NCBI RefSeq assembly: GCF_900143515.1
Contig: NZ_FSQT01000001.1
Coordinates: 992,001-1,056,000 of the forward strand
Length of the DNA stretch: 64,000 nucleotides
Source of the DNA: Micromonospora cremea
GTDB lineage: Bacteria; Actinomycetota; Actinomycetes; Mycobacteriales; Micromonosporaceae
Direction of reading: 5' to 3'
Under the pieces are notes generated by a model. That model searched no databases. It was given only the letters and a program-made list of their open reading frames with translations, and was not told the origin of the DNA. A program made the translations under genes and the position numbers. Below, in pieces: positions 33,309 through 42,680 of the stretch; position 1 is the stretch's first letter; the number at the start of each line of letters is the position of its first letter.

Positions 33309-34505
33309 TCCGCCGAGCGTCCTTGACGAAGACGATCCCGTCGGTGCTGGCCAGGTGAGCCGGATCAAGCGGGGAGTAACCGAACCAGGGGGAGACCCGG
33401 GCAGCGGGCGTCACGTTGGCGAGGGCAGTGGCCAGTCGGCGGGCGTCGACGATGTGACGCTCCTCCGGGAGCGCGTACAGCAGACCCTCGATGGTGTCCG
33501 GAGGCGGCGTGCCCACGCCATGGTGGCGGATCGTGCCAAGGGCTGTGGCGAGGAAGGCGTACCCCCGGCCCAGGTGGGCGCTGACGATCGCGCCGGCGCT
33601 CCACCCACCGGCAGATCGCCCATCCGCATCGTGCTCTTGTTCCGCTGGAGGTGGCCGTTGTGGGCGTTCACCAGCGCAGGGCCCCGCTCGGCGATGGCGA
33701 GCAGGTTGGCGGCCATCATCGAATCGCGTACGCCGAGCAGCCTCGCCAGGCGGCTGGGTGACGTGTCGGCCATCCCGAAGTGGTAGCGCAGCAGGCCGAT
33801 GGAGGTGCGCCCGTACAGGCGCGCCCGGTGCCAGTCCTCCCGTGCGGACGCCGCGATCAGGTGTGGCGTCTGCGCGTCGAGCAGCGCCATCAGCTCGTCG
33901 GCGAGCAGCCGCAGCTGTCCGGCGTCGCGCGTCTGCCCCACCGATTGGGATGGGTCCATCATGGCGGCGGGGTTGGTCCACCGGTCGTCGGCGCCAAGCA
34001 GGCGGTTGAGCGTCTCCTCGGTGCAGGGAAGCAGGTCGGGGTCGACCCAGGTGGTGAGGTAGGAGTGGAGCGCGGTGAGGGCCTGTCGAGGGCTCGCGGC
34101 ACCGGCGATTTCCAGCGGGCCGTCGAAACCGGCGAAGCGCAGTTGCTCTGACGCGGGCCGGTCGTCGTTGTACGCGCGCATCCAGCGCACCAGCTCACGG
34201 TTGGCCGCGAAGGCGCCCCACTCGTGGCTGAAACCGCGCTCCATGACCTCGTCGAGCGTGCCCGTGCCCGAGGTGACGTAGTCGTCCACGACCAGGCCCA
34301 TCACGCAGTCGCTCTCGATGGCGATCGTCCGGTAACCCTCCTGCTCGACGAGTTGCCGGAAGAGGTCGTTGCGTAGCTCGAGCAGAACGTCCTCGCCGTG
34401 GGTTGGCTCACCCAGGGCGAGCAGCCGCGGCCGGGCCGTGAGCAGGCTCATGACGGTAGGAGCGTCGACGACGTGGGCGGCGTCTGTGATACAAGCAGCA
34501 GTCAT
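33304..34505 (-). pseudogene. Erythromycin-esterase-family gene with one-base frameshift
   Basis: Two overlapping minus-strand frames together give a full-length (~400 codon) erythromycin-esterase-like protein. The first, from ATG 34505, has LLALGEPTHGEDVLLELRND and IAIESDCVMGLVVDDYV (the family His and Glu), then NAHNGHLQRNKSTMRMGDLP. At about 33605 the reading must shift to continue with GGWSAGAIVSAHLGRGYAFL and GLLYALPEERHIVDARRLA. Adding a single G restores one frame of 1203 bases. The stop codon TAG is formed by the end of the TnpB element. Members hydrolyse macrolide lactones or related esters. Either a true inactivating deletion or a sequencing error would explain this. Confidence 0.8.
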
Positions 34506-34590
34506 ATCCTGAACCGTATCGTTGAACCGACGGTGCAAACTTTTCGCCGATTTCGACAGGGCAGTGCGGGCGGAACCCTCAAACCGGTAG

Positions 34591-36405
34591 TTAGCTGGTC
34601 GGGGCGTCTCGAATGGCGAGTGCGGCTTGGATCAGCGCGGCGTGGGTCAGTGTCTGGGGGTAGTTGCCGAGGTGGGCTCCGGTTGCGGGGTCCAGCTCCT
34701 CGGCGTAGAGGCCGAGTGGGCTGGCGTAGTCGAGCATGGTCTGGAACAGCTCGATCGCCTCGTTGCGGCGCCCGGTGCGGGCGAGGGCTTGAACGAGCCA
34801 GAATGAGCAGGGCAGGAACGCGCCTTCGGTGCCGGGGAAGCCGTCACGTCCGGGCGGATAGCGGTAGATCAGCGGGCCGCCGGCGGAGAGCCCGTCGCGA
34901 ATGGCGTCGATGGTGCCGCGCACACGGGGCGAATCGACGCTGTCCATGTTCAGCAGCGGCAGGACGAGCAGGGCCGCGTCGAGGTTCTCGGAGCCGTAGC
35001 GGCGGACGTAGCTGCTCGCCGTTGGGTTGAAGCCGGATGTCCGGACCGCGGCGGCGATGGCGTCTCGTGCTTCCTGCCAGCGTCGACGTTGACGGTCTGG
35101 CAGGGGGTGACTGTCGGCGATACGCAGGGCCCGGTCCAGGGCGAGCCAGCCCATGAGCTTGGAATGTACGTGTTGGGCAGGTTCGCGGACCTCCCAGATG
35201 CCGGCGTCGGGCTCCTGCCAGCAGCGGGCGACCACGTCGGCGAAGCCGCGTACCGCCCGCCACGTCTCGCTGTAGAGGGGGTGCCCGGTCTGTGCGAACG
35301 CCCAGGCGGCGTCGATCACCCAGCCGTAACCGTCGAGTTGGTGTTGCTCGGCGGCGCCGTTGCCGATCCGTACCGGGACGCTGCCGAGATAGCCGGGCCA
35401 GCCGGGCACGTCCCGTTCTGCTGGTACCCGGCGGCCGTGCAGGGTGAGCAGCGCCGGCAGGCGCGGCCGCTCCAGCCGGCTGGCGTGCAGCAGCCACGCG
35501 AGGAAACCGCGGGCCTCGTCGGCTTTGCCGACGCTGAGGAAGGCACTGACGCCGATGCTGGCGTCGCGGGGCCAGACATAGCGGTAGTCCCAGTTCCGTA
35601 TCCCGCCGGGATCCTCGGGCAACGACGTTGTGGGTGCGGCCACCGGGGCTTGCGAGGGCGAGTAGGTCAGCAGCCGCATGGTCAGCAGGCTTCGTACGAC
35701 GTGTTCCCGGAAGGGCAGTGACCCGTCGATCTCGGCGGACCAGGCCCGCCAGCGGTCCTCGTCCTCGGTCAGCAGTTCCCAGGCCGATTCCGGTTCGACA
35801 TGGATCAGCGGTTCGCGGTGGGCCACGGCCAACACGAGAGTGACCGGACGGCCCGGCCTGACCGTGATCAAGGTGGGCCGACCTGGTTCTATGGTGAGCG
35901 TGGGTGCGCTGCCCAGAGAGACCGCCAGTGACCTCCACTGACACACCAGGGCCTCGCGCCGGTGGTGGATTCGGGGCCGGCGGTGCTTCACGCCGAAGCG
36001 GGGGTCGAACTCGACGACGGCGTCGACCGCTGCGTCCTCGGTCGACAGCCGCCGAATGATCATTGTCGCGGGCAGCAGGCGGCCGCTGACCTCGGCCACC
36101 ATGGCCTCGGTGAGGGTGAGCCGGCTGCTGTCCACCGCCCAGGTCGTCTCCAGGGTGGCGGTGTGCTGCCGGTAGCGTCGTTCGATGACCGCGGCCGGTC
36201 GGGCCGGGCCGACCCGGAACGTTCCCGCGTCGGGGCCCCCGACCAGCCGGCCGAAAAGGGGATCGCCGTCGAAGCGAGGCACGCAGAGCCAGTCGATCCC
36301 GCCGTCACCGGCGACGAGGGCAGCGGTGCGTGTGTCACCCAGCAGCCCATAGTCGCTGATCGCCGCCGGGGGCCGGGGACACGTCGTGTCGTACCCACCA
36401 GTCAT
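34591..36405 (-). CDS. Glycoside hydrolase family 15 protein (glucoamylase/trehalase-like)
   Basis: A 604-residue GH15 enzyme. The family opening AISDYGLLGDTRTAALVAGD and DWLCVPRFDGDPLFGRL starts near residue 12. An N-terminal beta-sandwich (about 1-230) leads to the (alpha/alpha)6 barrel with IRNWDYRYVWPRDASIGVSA. The catalytic glutamates fit DAGIWEVREPAQHVHSKLMG (acid) and GLYAEELDPATGAHLGNYPQ (base). It has no signal peptide, so it acts in the cytosol, releasing glucose from maltodextrin, glycogen-derived oligosaccharides or trehalose. ATG 36405 is preceded by CAGGAAG. A small membrane protein gene lies 31 bases upstream on the same strand. Confidence 0.9.
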   Translation of the reverse strand: MTGGYDTTCPRPPAAISDYGLLGDTRTAALVAGDGGIDWLCVPRFDGDPLFGRLVGGPDAGTFRVGPARPAAVIERRYRQHTATLETTWAVDSSRLTLTEAMVAEVSGRLLPATMIIRRLSTEDAAVDAVVEFDPRFGVKHRRPRIHHRREALVCQWRSLAVSLGSAPTLTIEPGRPTLITVRPGRPVTLVLAVAHREPLIHVEPESAWELLTEDEDRWRAWSAEIDGSLPFREHVVRSLLTMRLLTYSPSQAPVAAPTTSLPEDPGGIRNWDYRYVWPRDASIGVSAFLSVGKADEARGFLAWLLHASRLERPRLPALLTLHGRRVPAERDVPGWPGYLGSVPVRIGNGAAEQHQLDGYGWVIDAAWAFAQTGHPLYSETWRAVRGFADVVARCWQEPDAGIWEVREPAQHVHSKLMGWLALDRALRIADSHPLPDRQRRRWQEARDAIAAAVRTSGFNPTASSYVRRYGSENLDAALLVLPLLNMDSVDSPRVRGTIDAIRDGLSAGGPLIYRYPPGRDGFPGTEGAFLPCSFWLVQALARTGRRNEAIELFQTMLDYASPLGLYAEELDPATGAHLGNYPQTLTHAALIQAALAIRDAPTS

Positions 36406-36436
36406 GAGCGCTTCCTGACGAGTCGTGCGACGCGGA

Positions 36437-36913
36437 TCAATCGGCTTGAAGGAGCAGTCCGAGGACCACCCCGTAGAGGACGTGGACGACAACCACGACC
36501 GCGGGAGTCTGGATGCCGTAGTTGACGGCGAACAGGCCGGGCGGCTCCAGCACGGCCGTGCTGGCCGGGCCCGCCCGCTGCGACGCCATCCGCGGGTGGA
36601 CACCCGGAAGCAGCGGCAGGAGCACCGTCAGCGCGATCCCGACGTGGATGGTCCCGAGCAGCGCCCCGATCCACCAGGTGGCGCGGTGCAGCAGCGCGAA
36701 CGTGGCCGCGTAGCCGAGGGCGAAGCCCTGACCGGCGCAGAGGTGCATGAAGAACCCGACGACCCGGGCCCGGTCGGGATCCTCGGTGACGAGGGACCCG
36801 AGTACCAGGGGAAAGTCGAGGCGAGTGAGACCGGCCAGTTGGGCACTGGTCAGCGCTGCGGTGAGCACCGCGGTGGCGACCAACCCGAACAACGCCCATC
36901 CGGCCCAGTCCAT
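36437..36913 (-). CDS. Small four-helix membrane protein of unknown function
   Basis: A 158-residue protein with four hydrophobic helices (ALFGLVATAVLTAALTSAQL, FMHLCAGQGFALGYAATFAL, WIGALLGTIHVGIALTVLLP and VVVVVHVLYGVVLGLLLQ). The motif RLDFPLVLGSLVTEDPDRAR between helices 1 and 2 is distinctive; similar proteins occur in many actinomycetes and proteobacteria without assigned function. It is immediately upstream of the GH15 gene on the same strand, so the two are probably co-transcribed. The 272-base gap beyond it (36914-37185) shows only an 11-bp palindrome at 37132-37142. Confidence 0.65.
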   Translation of the reverse strand: MDWAGWALFGLVATAVLTAALTSAQLAGLTRLDFPLVLGSLVTEDPDRARVVGFFMHLCAGQGFALGYAATFALLHRATWWIGALLGTIHVGIALTVLLPLLPGVHPRMASQRAGPASTAVLEPPGLFAVNYGIQTPAVVVVVHVLYGVVLGLLLQAD

Positions 36914-37185
36914 CTCAGCAGTGCAGGACGTCGCGCGCGTTCACAGTCGGCACGGCGAACGTTCCGGCGTTGGCAGCACGAGCGCCGGCGACGCCAGATC
37001 CCGGCACCGTGACGTTCTCTCGGTCATCGGTCCGTCCTTCGGCTGGACAACGGGACAGGTCTATGGCCGCCCGCGTCGTACCAACATCGGACGACAGTGG
37101 CCGCGCCGGCTTTTCACCATAAGCCCCAGGGACATGACATGTTGTCTGCTCGCCGAGATGCGACCGGCGGTGGGAAGCGGTGTGA

Positions 37186-37821
37186 TCAGGGGCGTCGTGT
37201 GGCGCGTACGACGACGTCGTGCAGAGGAACCGCATGGCCGCCGGGGGCGGTGACCGTGCGAAGGTGCTCTTCGGCGGTGGTGATCTCCCATTCGGTGTCG
37301 TCCAGGCCCGCGGTGATGTCCGTGAGGGTGACCGATGCCTCGGCGGGAGGGTGGTGCCCGTGCCCGGTGGCTCCCGAGGTCTGCAGGTGCCCGACGATCA
37401 GCAGGGTGCCGCCGGGCGCCACCCATGCGGAGAGGCGGTCATAGAAGGCCAGTTGCGGCATCGCGGGGTGCGCGTAGTGGGTCGTGACCAGATCGAACCG
37501 CGTGCCCGGGGCCCAGACGGTCAGGTCCGCGTCAACCCACCGCACGCGCTCGGACACCCCGCTGTTCGTCGCGCGCTCGGCGGCGCGGGCGAGGGCTTCG
37601 GGGGCGATGTCGACTGCGGTCACAAGCCACCCGTGGGAGGCGAGCCAGACGGCCTCGGCGCCGGTGCCGCACCCGGCATCCAACGCCGTGCCCGGCACCA
37701 GGCTGCTGGTCTCGCTGGCGAGATACGGATGCGGTGCGCTCCCGGCCATCGCTCCGGGTCCGATGCCGTGCGCCTGGTGCCAGTGTCGCTCCCAGTAGTC
37801 CTTGTCGAATCCGTGCGTCAT
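37186..37821 (-). CDS. SAM-dependent methyltransferase (class I)
   Basis: A 211-residue class I methyltransferase. The opening DKDYWERHWHQAHG, motif I ALDAGCGTGAEAVWLASHGW and motif II VTAVDIAPEALARA bind S-adenosylmethionine; motif IV reads FDLVTTHYAHP. ATG 37821 has GGGAGGA just upstream. The gene is divergent from an XRE-cupin regulator, with a 14-bp palindrome in between; methyltransferase/XRE-cupin pairs recur in actinomycetes, where the regulator is thought to control the enzyme. The methyl acceptor is unknown; similarity to thiopurine/tellurite-type methyltransferases suggests a small toxic molecule. Confidence 0.87.
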   Translation of the reverse strand: MTHGFDKDYWERHWHQAHGIGPGAMAGSAPHPYLASETSSLVPGTALDAGCGTGAEAVWLASHGWLVTAVDIAPEALARAAERATNSGVSERVRWVDADLTVWAPGTRFDLVTTHYAHPAMPQLAFYDRLSAWVAPGGTLLIVGHLQTSGATGHGHHPPAEASVTLTDITAGLDDTEWEITTAEEHLRTVTAPGGHAVPLHDVVVRATRRP

Positions 37822-37949
37822 CGGGTCCTCCCGTGCAACGACCACGTCCCTCGTCATCTCCGCCCGCTCGGCCGTCTGGCCTGCCGCTTCATCGTCTTCG
37901 CGTGTCACCTGACGACTGTGACCAGCAGCGGGGCCGTACGCAAACCTTC

Positions 37950-37963
37950 TTGCCAAATGGCAA
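37950..37963. promoter_or_regulatory. Palindrome in the methyltransferase/XRE-cupin intergenic region
   Basis: TTGCCA-AA-TGGCAA, a perfect 6-bp inverted repeat, lies 10 bases before the XRE-cupin ATG and within the 151-base divergent region. The site is a good candidate operator for the adjacent helix-turn-helix protein, which would then repress itself and the methyltransferase. Confidence 0.6.
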
Positions 37964-37972
37964 AATGGGGGC

Positions 37973-38569
37973 ATGGACAGGGACCTGGACCGCACGCTCG
38001 AGGCTGTCGGGCCGAGGCTGAAGCACCTGCGGCTCCGCCGCGACATCACGCTCACCGACCTCGCGCAGGAGACCGGCATCTCCGCCAGCACGCTGTCCAG
38101 GCTCGAGGCGGGCCTGCGACGCCCCACGCTCGAGCAACTCCTGCCGCTCGCTCGCGCCCACGGCGTCACTCTCGACGAGCTCGTCGACGCGCCACCTACC
38201 GGCGATCCCCGCATCAACCTGCGCCCCATCGCCTGCAGCGACGGGTCGACCGTCCTGCCCCTGACCCGCAGACCCGGAGGCATCCAGGCCTACAAGTTCG
38301 TCCTCCCGACCGGGGTCGACGACCGCGAGCCCGACCGGCGCACCCACGAGGGCTACGACTGGGTCTACGTCCTCAACGGCACGCTGCGCCTGGTCCTCGG
38401 CGAGCACAATCTCATCCTCAGGCCCGGGGAGGCCGCGGAGTTCGACACCCGCACCCCGCACTGGTTCGGGTCCACCAGCTCCGGTCCCGTCGAGTTCCTC
38501 AGCCTCATCGGCAAACAGGGCGAACGCGCGCATGTCCGGGTAGCACCAAGATCAGGCTCGGCCGAGTAA
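37973..38569 (+). CDS. XRE-family regulator with C-terminal cupin domain
   Basis: A 198-residue regulator. Residues 10-70 form an XRE helix-turn-helix (LKHLRLRRDITLTDLAQETG, ISASTLSRLEAGLRRPTLEQ), and residues 100-185 a cupin (HEGYDWVYVLNGTLRLVLGE, LRPGEAAEFDTRTPHWFG) with potential metal-binding His/Glu. Such proteins sense a small ligand through the cupin. It faces away from the methyltransferase gene across a region containing a perfect palindrome, the layout of an autoregulated divergent pair. Ribosome site: GGGGG directly upstream of the ATG. Confidence 0.88.
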   Translation: MDRDLDRTLEAVGPRLKHLRLRRDITLTDLAQETGISASTLSRLEAGLRRPTLEQLLPLARAHGVTLDELVDAPPTGDPRINLRPIACSDGSTVLPLTRRPGGIQAYKFVLPTGVDDREPDRRTHEGYDWVYVLNGTLRLVLGEHNLILRPGEAAEFDTRTPHWFGSTSSGPVEFLSLIGKQGERAHVRVAPRSGSAE

Positions 38570-38704
38570 GGGTGTACCGCTGCGTGGCGGGCGTCTCGAC
38601 GGCGGCGCTCCGTGTAGATCCCTGGCCTTCGGGTAGGCGGCCGGTAAAGGCCTGAGCAGGGGCCATGCGACATGCCGGGCAGCCGGAACAGAGGAGGTGG
38701 CGTC

Positions 38705-39112
38705 GTGCAGCATCACGAATTCGTCGGCCAGGTGCAGGCCCGGGCCCGATTGGCGGACATTGGGGAGGCGACCTCCGCGATCCGGGGGACGTTGCAGACT
38801 CTGGGCGAGCGGGTTCCTGAAGGGCTGGCCGACAACCTGGCCGCGGAGCTGCCCCGGGAGATCGGTGAGTACCTGCGGCAGACGGCGCCCGCGCCAAGCT
38901 CCGGAGTTCGCTTCGACCGCGATGCGTTCGTCGCCCGGGTAGCGGACCGGGCAGGCATGGATCCCCCTCAGGCCGCCTATGCGGCCCGGGTCGTGCTCGA
39001 GGTTGTCGATGAGGCGACGCAGGGACGGATCATGGACCGCCTCCAGTCGGCGCTACCGGCGGATCTACGTCAGATGGTTCGTTCCGGCAGTAGGGGCCAG
39101 CTACCCGGCTGA
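38705..39112 (+). CDS. DUF2267 domain protein
   Basis: A 135-residue acidic helical protein of the DUF2267 family. The GTG at 38705 is chosen because GAGGAGG lies 7 bases upstream; an ATG further up lacks a site. The two typical repeats are visible: EFVGQVQARARLADIGEATS with RGTLQTLGERVPEGLADNLA, then RDAFVARVADRAGMDPPQAA with ARVVLEVVDEATQGRIMDRL. The function is unknown; homologues are often stress-induced. Its last 12 bases overlap the end of the convergent PfkB kinase gene. Confidence 0.78.
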   Translation: MQHHEFVGQVQARARLADIGEATSAIRGTLQTLGERVPEGLADNLAAELPREIGEYLRQTAPAPSSGVRFDRDAFVARVADRAGMDPPQAAYAARVVLEVVDEATQGRIMDRLQSALPADLRQMVRSGSRGQLPG

Positions 39113-40072
39113 ACTTGTCGACGTGGTCGCCTCCGCTGCACCGTCACCCAGCAGGGCGCGCAGCATGTCCTGGTGCAGGTTCGGCCGGCCGCCCGGATGT
39201 CCGACGGTTGCCCCGGCTGCGGCGACGGCGTATCGGGCGGCGGTCGGGGGCGGGTCACCGCGCAGTAGCGCCGCGGTCAGCGCGGCGACGAGGGCATCGC
39301 CGGCACCGGTGGTGTCCACCACCTTCTGATCGGTCAGGGGCACGAGCAGGTGCCCGTCACCCCACCGCTGGTCGCGCCAGGTGAAGAGGTTCCCGGCGTC
39401 CACGCCGAACGCGAGCAGCCGCGGCCCGGCTGCCAGGATGTCGCCGGCCGCGGTCAGCACCCGGTCGATGTCGTCGGTGGGCGCCGCGGTCCACATACGT
39501 GTCTCGTGGGCGTCGGCGCGGACGACGTCGGCCGCGGCGAGCAGCGCCGGACGGTCGCCCTCGCTGGCTGGTGCACCGTCGACCACCACAAGCCGACCAG
39601 CCTCGTGGGCCAGGCGCGTGGCGGCGAGGGCCGCCGCGGGCGGCTGCTGCAACTGTACGAGTACGGCGTCCGCGGCGCGTAGCAGCTCCGCGGAGGCTTC
39701 GACGTCGGCCGCGGTGAGGAGCACCTCGTTGGGCAGGTGTTGCAGGTACCGCCACTGCCCGGCCCCGTCGAGCGCCTCCACGATCAGCCCAGTGGGTGTG
39801 TCCGGCCGGCGGACCACGTGTGTGACGTCCACGCCGTCGCGGGTGGCCTGCGTGAGCAGGTTGTCGCCGATGTCGTCGTCGCCCGCTACGGCGACCAGCG
39901 CCACCGGCACGCTGAGCTGGGCGAGTGCCACCGCCTGGTTGGCGCCTTTGCCGCCCAGCATCTCGCGCCGCCCTCCGACGTCGGCCGCGTGGCCGACCTC
40001 CGGCCACCGGTCGACCTGAAGGACGAGATCGCGGGCGAGCTGGCCGATCACCACCGCGCGGGGACTGCTCAT
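39101..40072 (-). CDS. PfkB-family carbohydrate kinase (ribokinase-like)
   Basis: A 323-residue sugar kinase. The first PfkB signature is GGKGANQAVALAQL near residue 40, the second reads VVDTTGAGDALVAALTAALL near 250, with catalytic Asp in GAGD. Ribokinase-like features include the start VVIGQLARDLVLQVDRWPE and the final ATVGHPGGRPNLH. It phosphorylates ribose or a related sugar in the cytosol. It sits between a DUF2267 gene and a glycogen debranching enzyme gene on the same strand (141 bases away), which is consistent with a general sugar-use neighbourhood, but the substrate is not fixed by the sequence. Confidence 0.87.
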   Translation of the reverse strand: MSSPRAVVIGQLARDLVLQVDRWPEVGHAADVGGRREMLGGKGANQAVALAQLSVPVALVAVAGDDDIGDNLLTQATRDGVDVTHVVRRPDTPTGLIVEALDGAGQWRYLQHLPNEVLLTAADVEASAELLRAADAVLVQLQQPPAAALAATRLAHEAGRLVVVDGAPASEGDRPALLAAADVVRADAHETRMWTAAPTDDIDRVLTAAGDILAAGPRLLAFGVDAGNLFTWRDQRWGDGHLLVPLTDQKVVDTTGAGDALVAALTAALLRGDPPPTAARYAVAAAGATVGHPGGRPNLHQDMLRALLGDGAAEATTSTSSAG

Positions 40073-40213
40073 GTCGCTGTTCTACCCCGTACCGGACACG
40101 ACTACCGGTTTGGCGAAACCGAGTGGAACGGGACGCTGACCGTGCCCGGGGTGCGCCACGATGGACCCGACGACGAGGACGTGACCGGTCACGCCGGCCC
40201 GACCGACGCGGCT

Positions 40214-42373
40214 CTAGTCGGCGGGCGAGACCCGGTAGTCGGACCCGGTGGCGTCGACACTCCAGTGTCTGCCGGCCACCGGCACGTGGTCCAGGCCGAT
40301 CCGTCCGAGGTCGTCGGGAACGTGGGCGTCGGCGAGGAGGCCGTCCTCGCCCGGTTCGAGGCCGAGCATCGTGCGCAGAAACAGCAACGGCGCCCCGCTG
40401 GCCCAGGCCTGCGGGTTGCAGGCGGTGGGGTACGGCACGGGCTGACGACCGAAGGACCGGTCGTAGCCGGACAACGCCTCGGGTAGCCGGTGGTCGGAGT
40501 GCCGGGAGGCCTCCAGCATCGCCATTGCGATCCGGTTCGCTTCCTCCCGGTAGCCGTAACGGGCCAGCCCGGCGGCGATGATGGAGTTGTCGTGCGGCCA
40601 GACCGTGCCGACGTGATAGCCGATCGGGTTGTAGCCGACGTCGAGGGTCGACAGGGTGCGTACGCCCCATCCCGAGAACATCTCCGGAGACATGAGGTGC
40701 CGCGCGACCTGTCCGGCGCGATCGTCGGGGACGATGCCGCTCCACAGCAGGTGCCCCATGTTGGAGGTCATCGAGTCGATGGGCCGTTTGTCGCCGTCCA
40801 GGCCGATGGCGTAGTAGCCGCCCCGTTCGGGGATCCAGTAGTCCCGGTTGAACCTCTCGCGCAGTCGCGCGGCCTCGGCGCGTAGGCGGTGAGCCATTGA
40901 GGGGTCGTGCCAGGGCCCGTCGGCGAGTTCCGCCATGCGCAGCTTCGCGTCAAAGGTGTAGCCCTGTGTCTCACAGGTGGCGATCGGCAGGACGGGAATC
41001 GTCCCGTCGGCGTACTGCACGCCGTCGGGGGAGTCTCGCCAGCACTGGTTACCGAGGCCCTGGGTGGAGCGGGTGCCGTACTCGACGTAGCCGTCGCCAT
41101 CGCGGTCCCCGTGGCGGTCGATCCAGCGCAGCGCGGCCTCGGCGTTCTCGCGCAGCCGGCATACCAGTTCGGTGTCCCGGGTCCATCGCCAGTATTCGGA
41201 GAAGAGGATCAGCCAGAGTGCCGTGGTGTCGGCGGCACCGTAGTAGGGGCGGTAGGGCTTGACCCCGAGCTGGCTGAGCTCACCCGAGCGGTACTCGTGG
41301 AGGATCTTGCCCGGCTCCTGGTCGGTGAAGTCGTCGAACACTCTGGCCTGGTGCCTGGCCAGCACGATCAGTGCTCCCCGGGCAACCTGCGAGCCGCAGG
41401 TCATGGTCTGGTAGGCGGTGATCAGGGTGTCGCGGCCGAAGGTGGTCAGAAACCACGGCAGACCCGCGGAGAAGAGGACGACCGGTTCGCCGGCGATGGT
41501 CTTCTCGAGCCGCATGGACACCAGATCGATCGCCGACCTGTGGTAGACGTCGCGCAGGAGATCCGTCTCCGCGTGCAGATTCGGCTTCTCGGCCGCCCAT
41601 CGCGTCGACGGGTCCTCCGGCCCGTGATCGAACGCCTCGCCGAACCCGCGCACCACGGGCCGGCGGTCTTCCTCGCCGCACCGCAGCGGCACACTCAACT
41701 CACAGCTCCACTGCTGTCCCCGCTCGAGGCGCAGGTTCCAGACCAGGGCATCGCCGTCGACCAGGTCGGCTGGCGGGTCGGCCTCGATGTGTACGGAGGC
41801 GGCATAGCTGCCGTTGCGGTAGTGGAACCCGAGTGCCGAGCCGTCCGGTCCGTCCTGACGGATGATGTCCGGGGTGCGGTCGCGGCCGGACTCCTTGATC
41901 TCGAACAGGTCGGCGAAGTCGGTCCCGACCGCCAGGCGCAGTCGGATCGACGTCGGCTCGATGCCGAAATAGCGAAGTTCGACGCGCTCGTAGAGGCCGT
42001 CGCCGACGAAGCGCTGCCGCCGTACGCCGACCCGATTCGCGGACAGGTGGGGCAGGTCGGCATTCGCCAGGAAGAACGCCGCCGAGTAGGCGTCGACGGT
42101 CCCGGAGGAGAGCACCATCAGCGGGGCGTCGTCGATCGTCAGCTCCCACTGGTTTAGGAACCGGGTGTCGTCGTGGACGAGACCGCCGATCGAGCCCTTC
42201 GGCACGTTTCCCGCGGCGTCGGAGAACATGAACGTGCGGCCCTCCAGCACACCGACCGCGTCGGGCCCCAACTCCGGAGGCAGGTCGCGCGAGGCGCCGC
42301 TGGACACCCGGTGCCCCATCGACATGTCCGGCCACGGATCCGCAGGCGTCGGCCGCCGTGATGTCGCGGTCAC
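40214..42373 (-). CDS. Glycogen debranching enzyme (GDE N-terminal domain plus amylo-alpha-1,6-glucosidase)
   Basis: A 719-residue cytosolic enzyme. The GTG at 42373 is preferred since GAGGAGG lies 6 bases upstream; GTG 42379 is too close to it. Residues 20-230 form the N-terminal beta domain of some debranching enzymes (GVLEGRTFMFSDAAGNVPKG, GLVHDDTRFLNQWEL). The (alpha/alpha)6 catalytic part includes GLPWFLTTFGRDTLITAYQT, YYGAADTTALWLILFSEYW, LWSGIVPDD and YHVGTVWPHDNSIIAAGL. It probably hydrolyses alpha-1,6 branches of glycogen or a related glucan. It is a natural partner of the GH15 protein 6 kb away. The 307-base gap upstream (42374-42680) shows no gene. Confidence 0.87.
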   Translation of the reverse strand: MTATSRRPTPADPWPDMSMGHRVSSGASRDLPPELGPDAVGVLEGRTFMFSDAAGNVPKGSIGGLVHDDTRFLNQWELTIDDAPLMVLSSGTVDAYSAAFFLANADLPHLSANRVGVRRQRFVGDGLYERVELRYFGIEPTSIRLRLAVGTDFADLFEIKESGRDRTPDIIRQDGPDGSALGFHYRNGSYAASVHIEADPPADLVDGDALVWNLRLERGQQWSCELSVPLRCGEEDRRPVVRGFGEAFDHGPEDPSTRWAAEKPNLHAETDLLRDVYHRSAIDLVSMRLEKTIAGEPVVLFSAGLPWFLTTFGRDTLITAYQTMTCGSQVARGALIVLARHQARVFDDFTDQEPGKILHEYRSGELSQLGVKPYRPYYGAADTTALWLILFSEYWRWTRDTELVCRLRENAEAALRWIDRHGDRDGDGYVEYGTRSTQGLGNQCWRDSPDGVQYADGTIPVLPIATCETQGYTFDAKLRMAELADGPWHDPSMAHRLRAEAARLRERFNRDYWIPERGGYYAIGLDGDKRPIDSMTSNMGHLLWSGIVPDDRAGQVARHLMSPEMFSGWGVRTLSTLDVGYNPIGYHVGTVWPHDNSIIAAGLARYGYREEANRIAMAMLEASRHSDHRLPEALSGYDRSFGRQPVPYPTACNPQAWASGAPLLFLRTMLGLEPGEDGLLADAHVPDDLGRIGLDHVPVAGRHWSVDATGSDYRVSPAD

Positions 42374-42680
42374 CCACACCTCCTCAGGTTGTCGATGCGT
42401 GCCAGTCGCGGGCGTTGCCCCCCGGCTGGTGACCGCCGCCGGGCGCCGCCTGACGTCCTCCGCACCGGGTTCCCGGCCACACGCAGGTCATCCCGGCGCG
42501 TTGCCTGCCAGTGGAGATTGCGCGAATGCCGACGGTCGAGCGCCGGGATGGGCGGTACGGGCCCGACTGTGCGGTTCGGCCCTGGTTCGCGGCCTGAACC
42601 CGGTCAGTCGGGCCCGCCCTTTGATGCTCAGCCTCCCCTTACCAGCGGCGGGCCAGTGGTGGGAGGTGTCATTGGGGCGT

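Noticed and set aside
36915..37235. Minus-strand frame of 106 codons between the membrane protein and methyltransferase genes
   Set aside because: It overlaps the methyltransferase end and looks random in composition; no motif.
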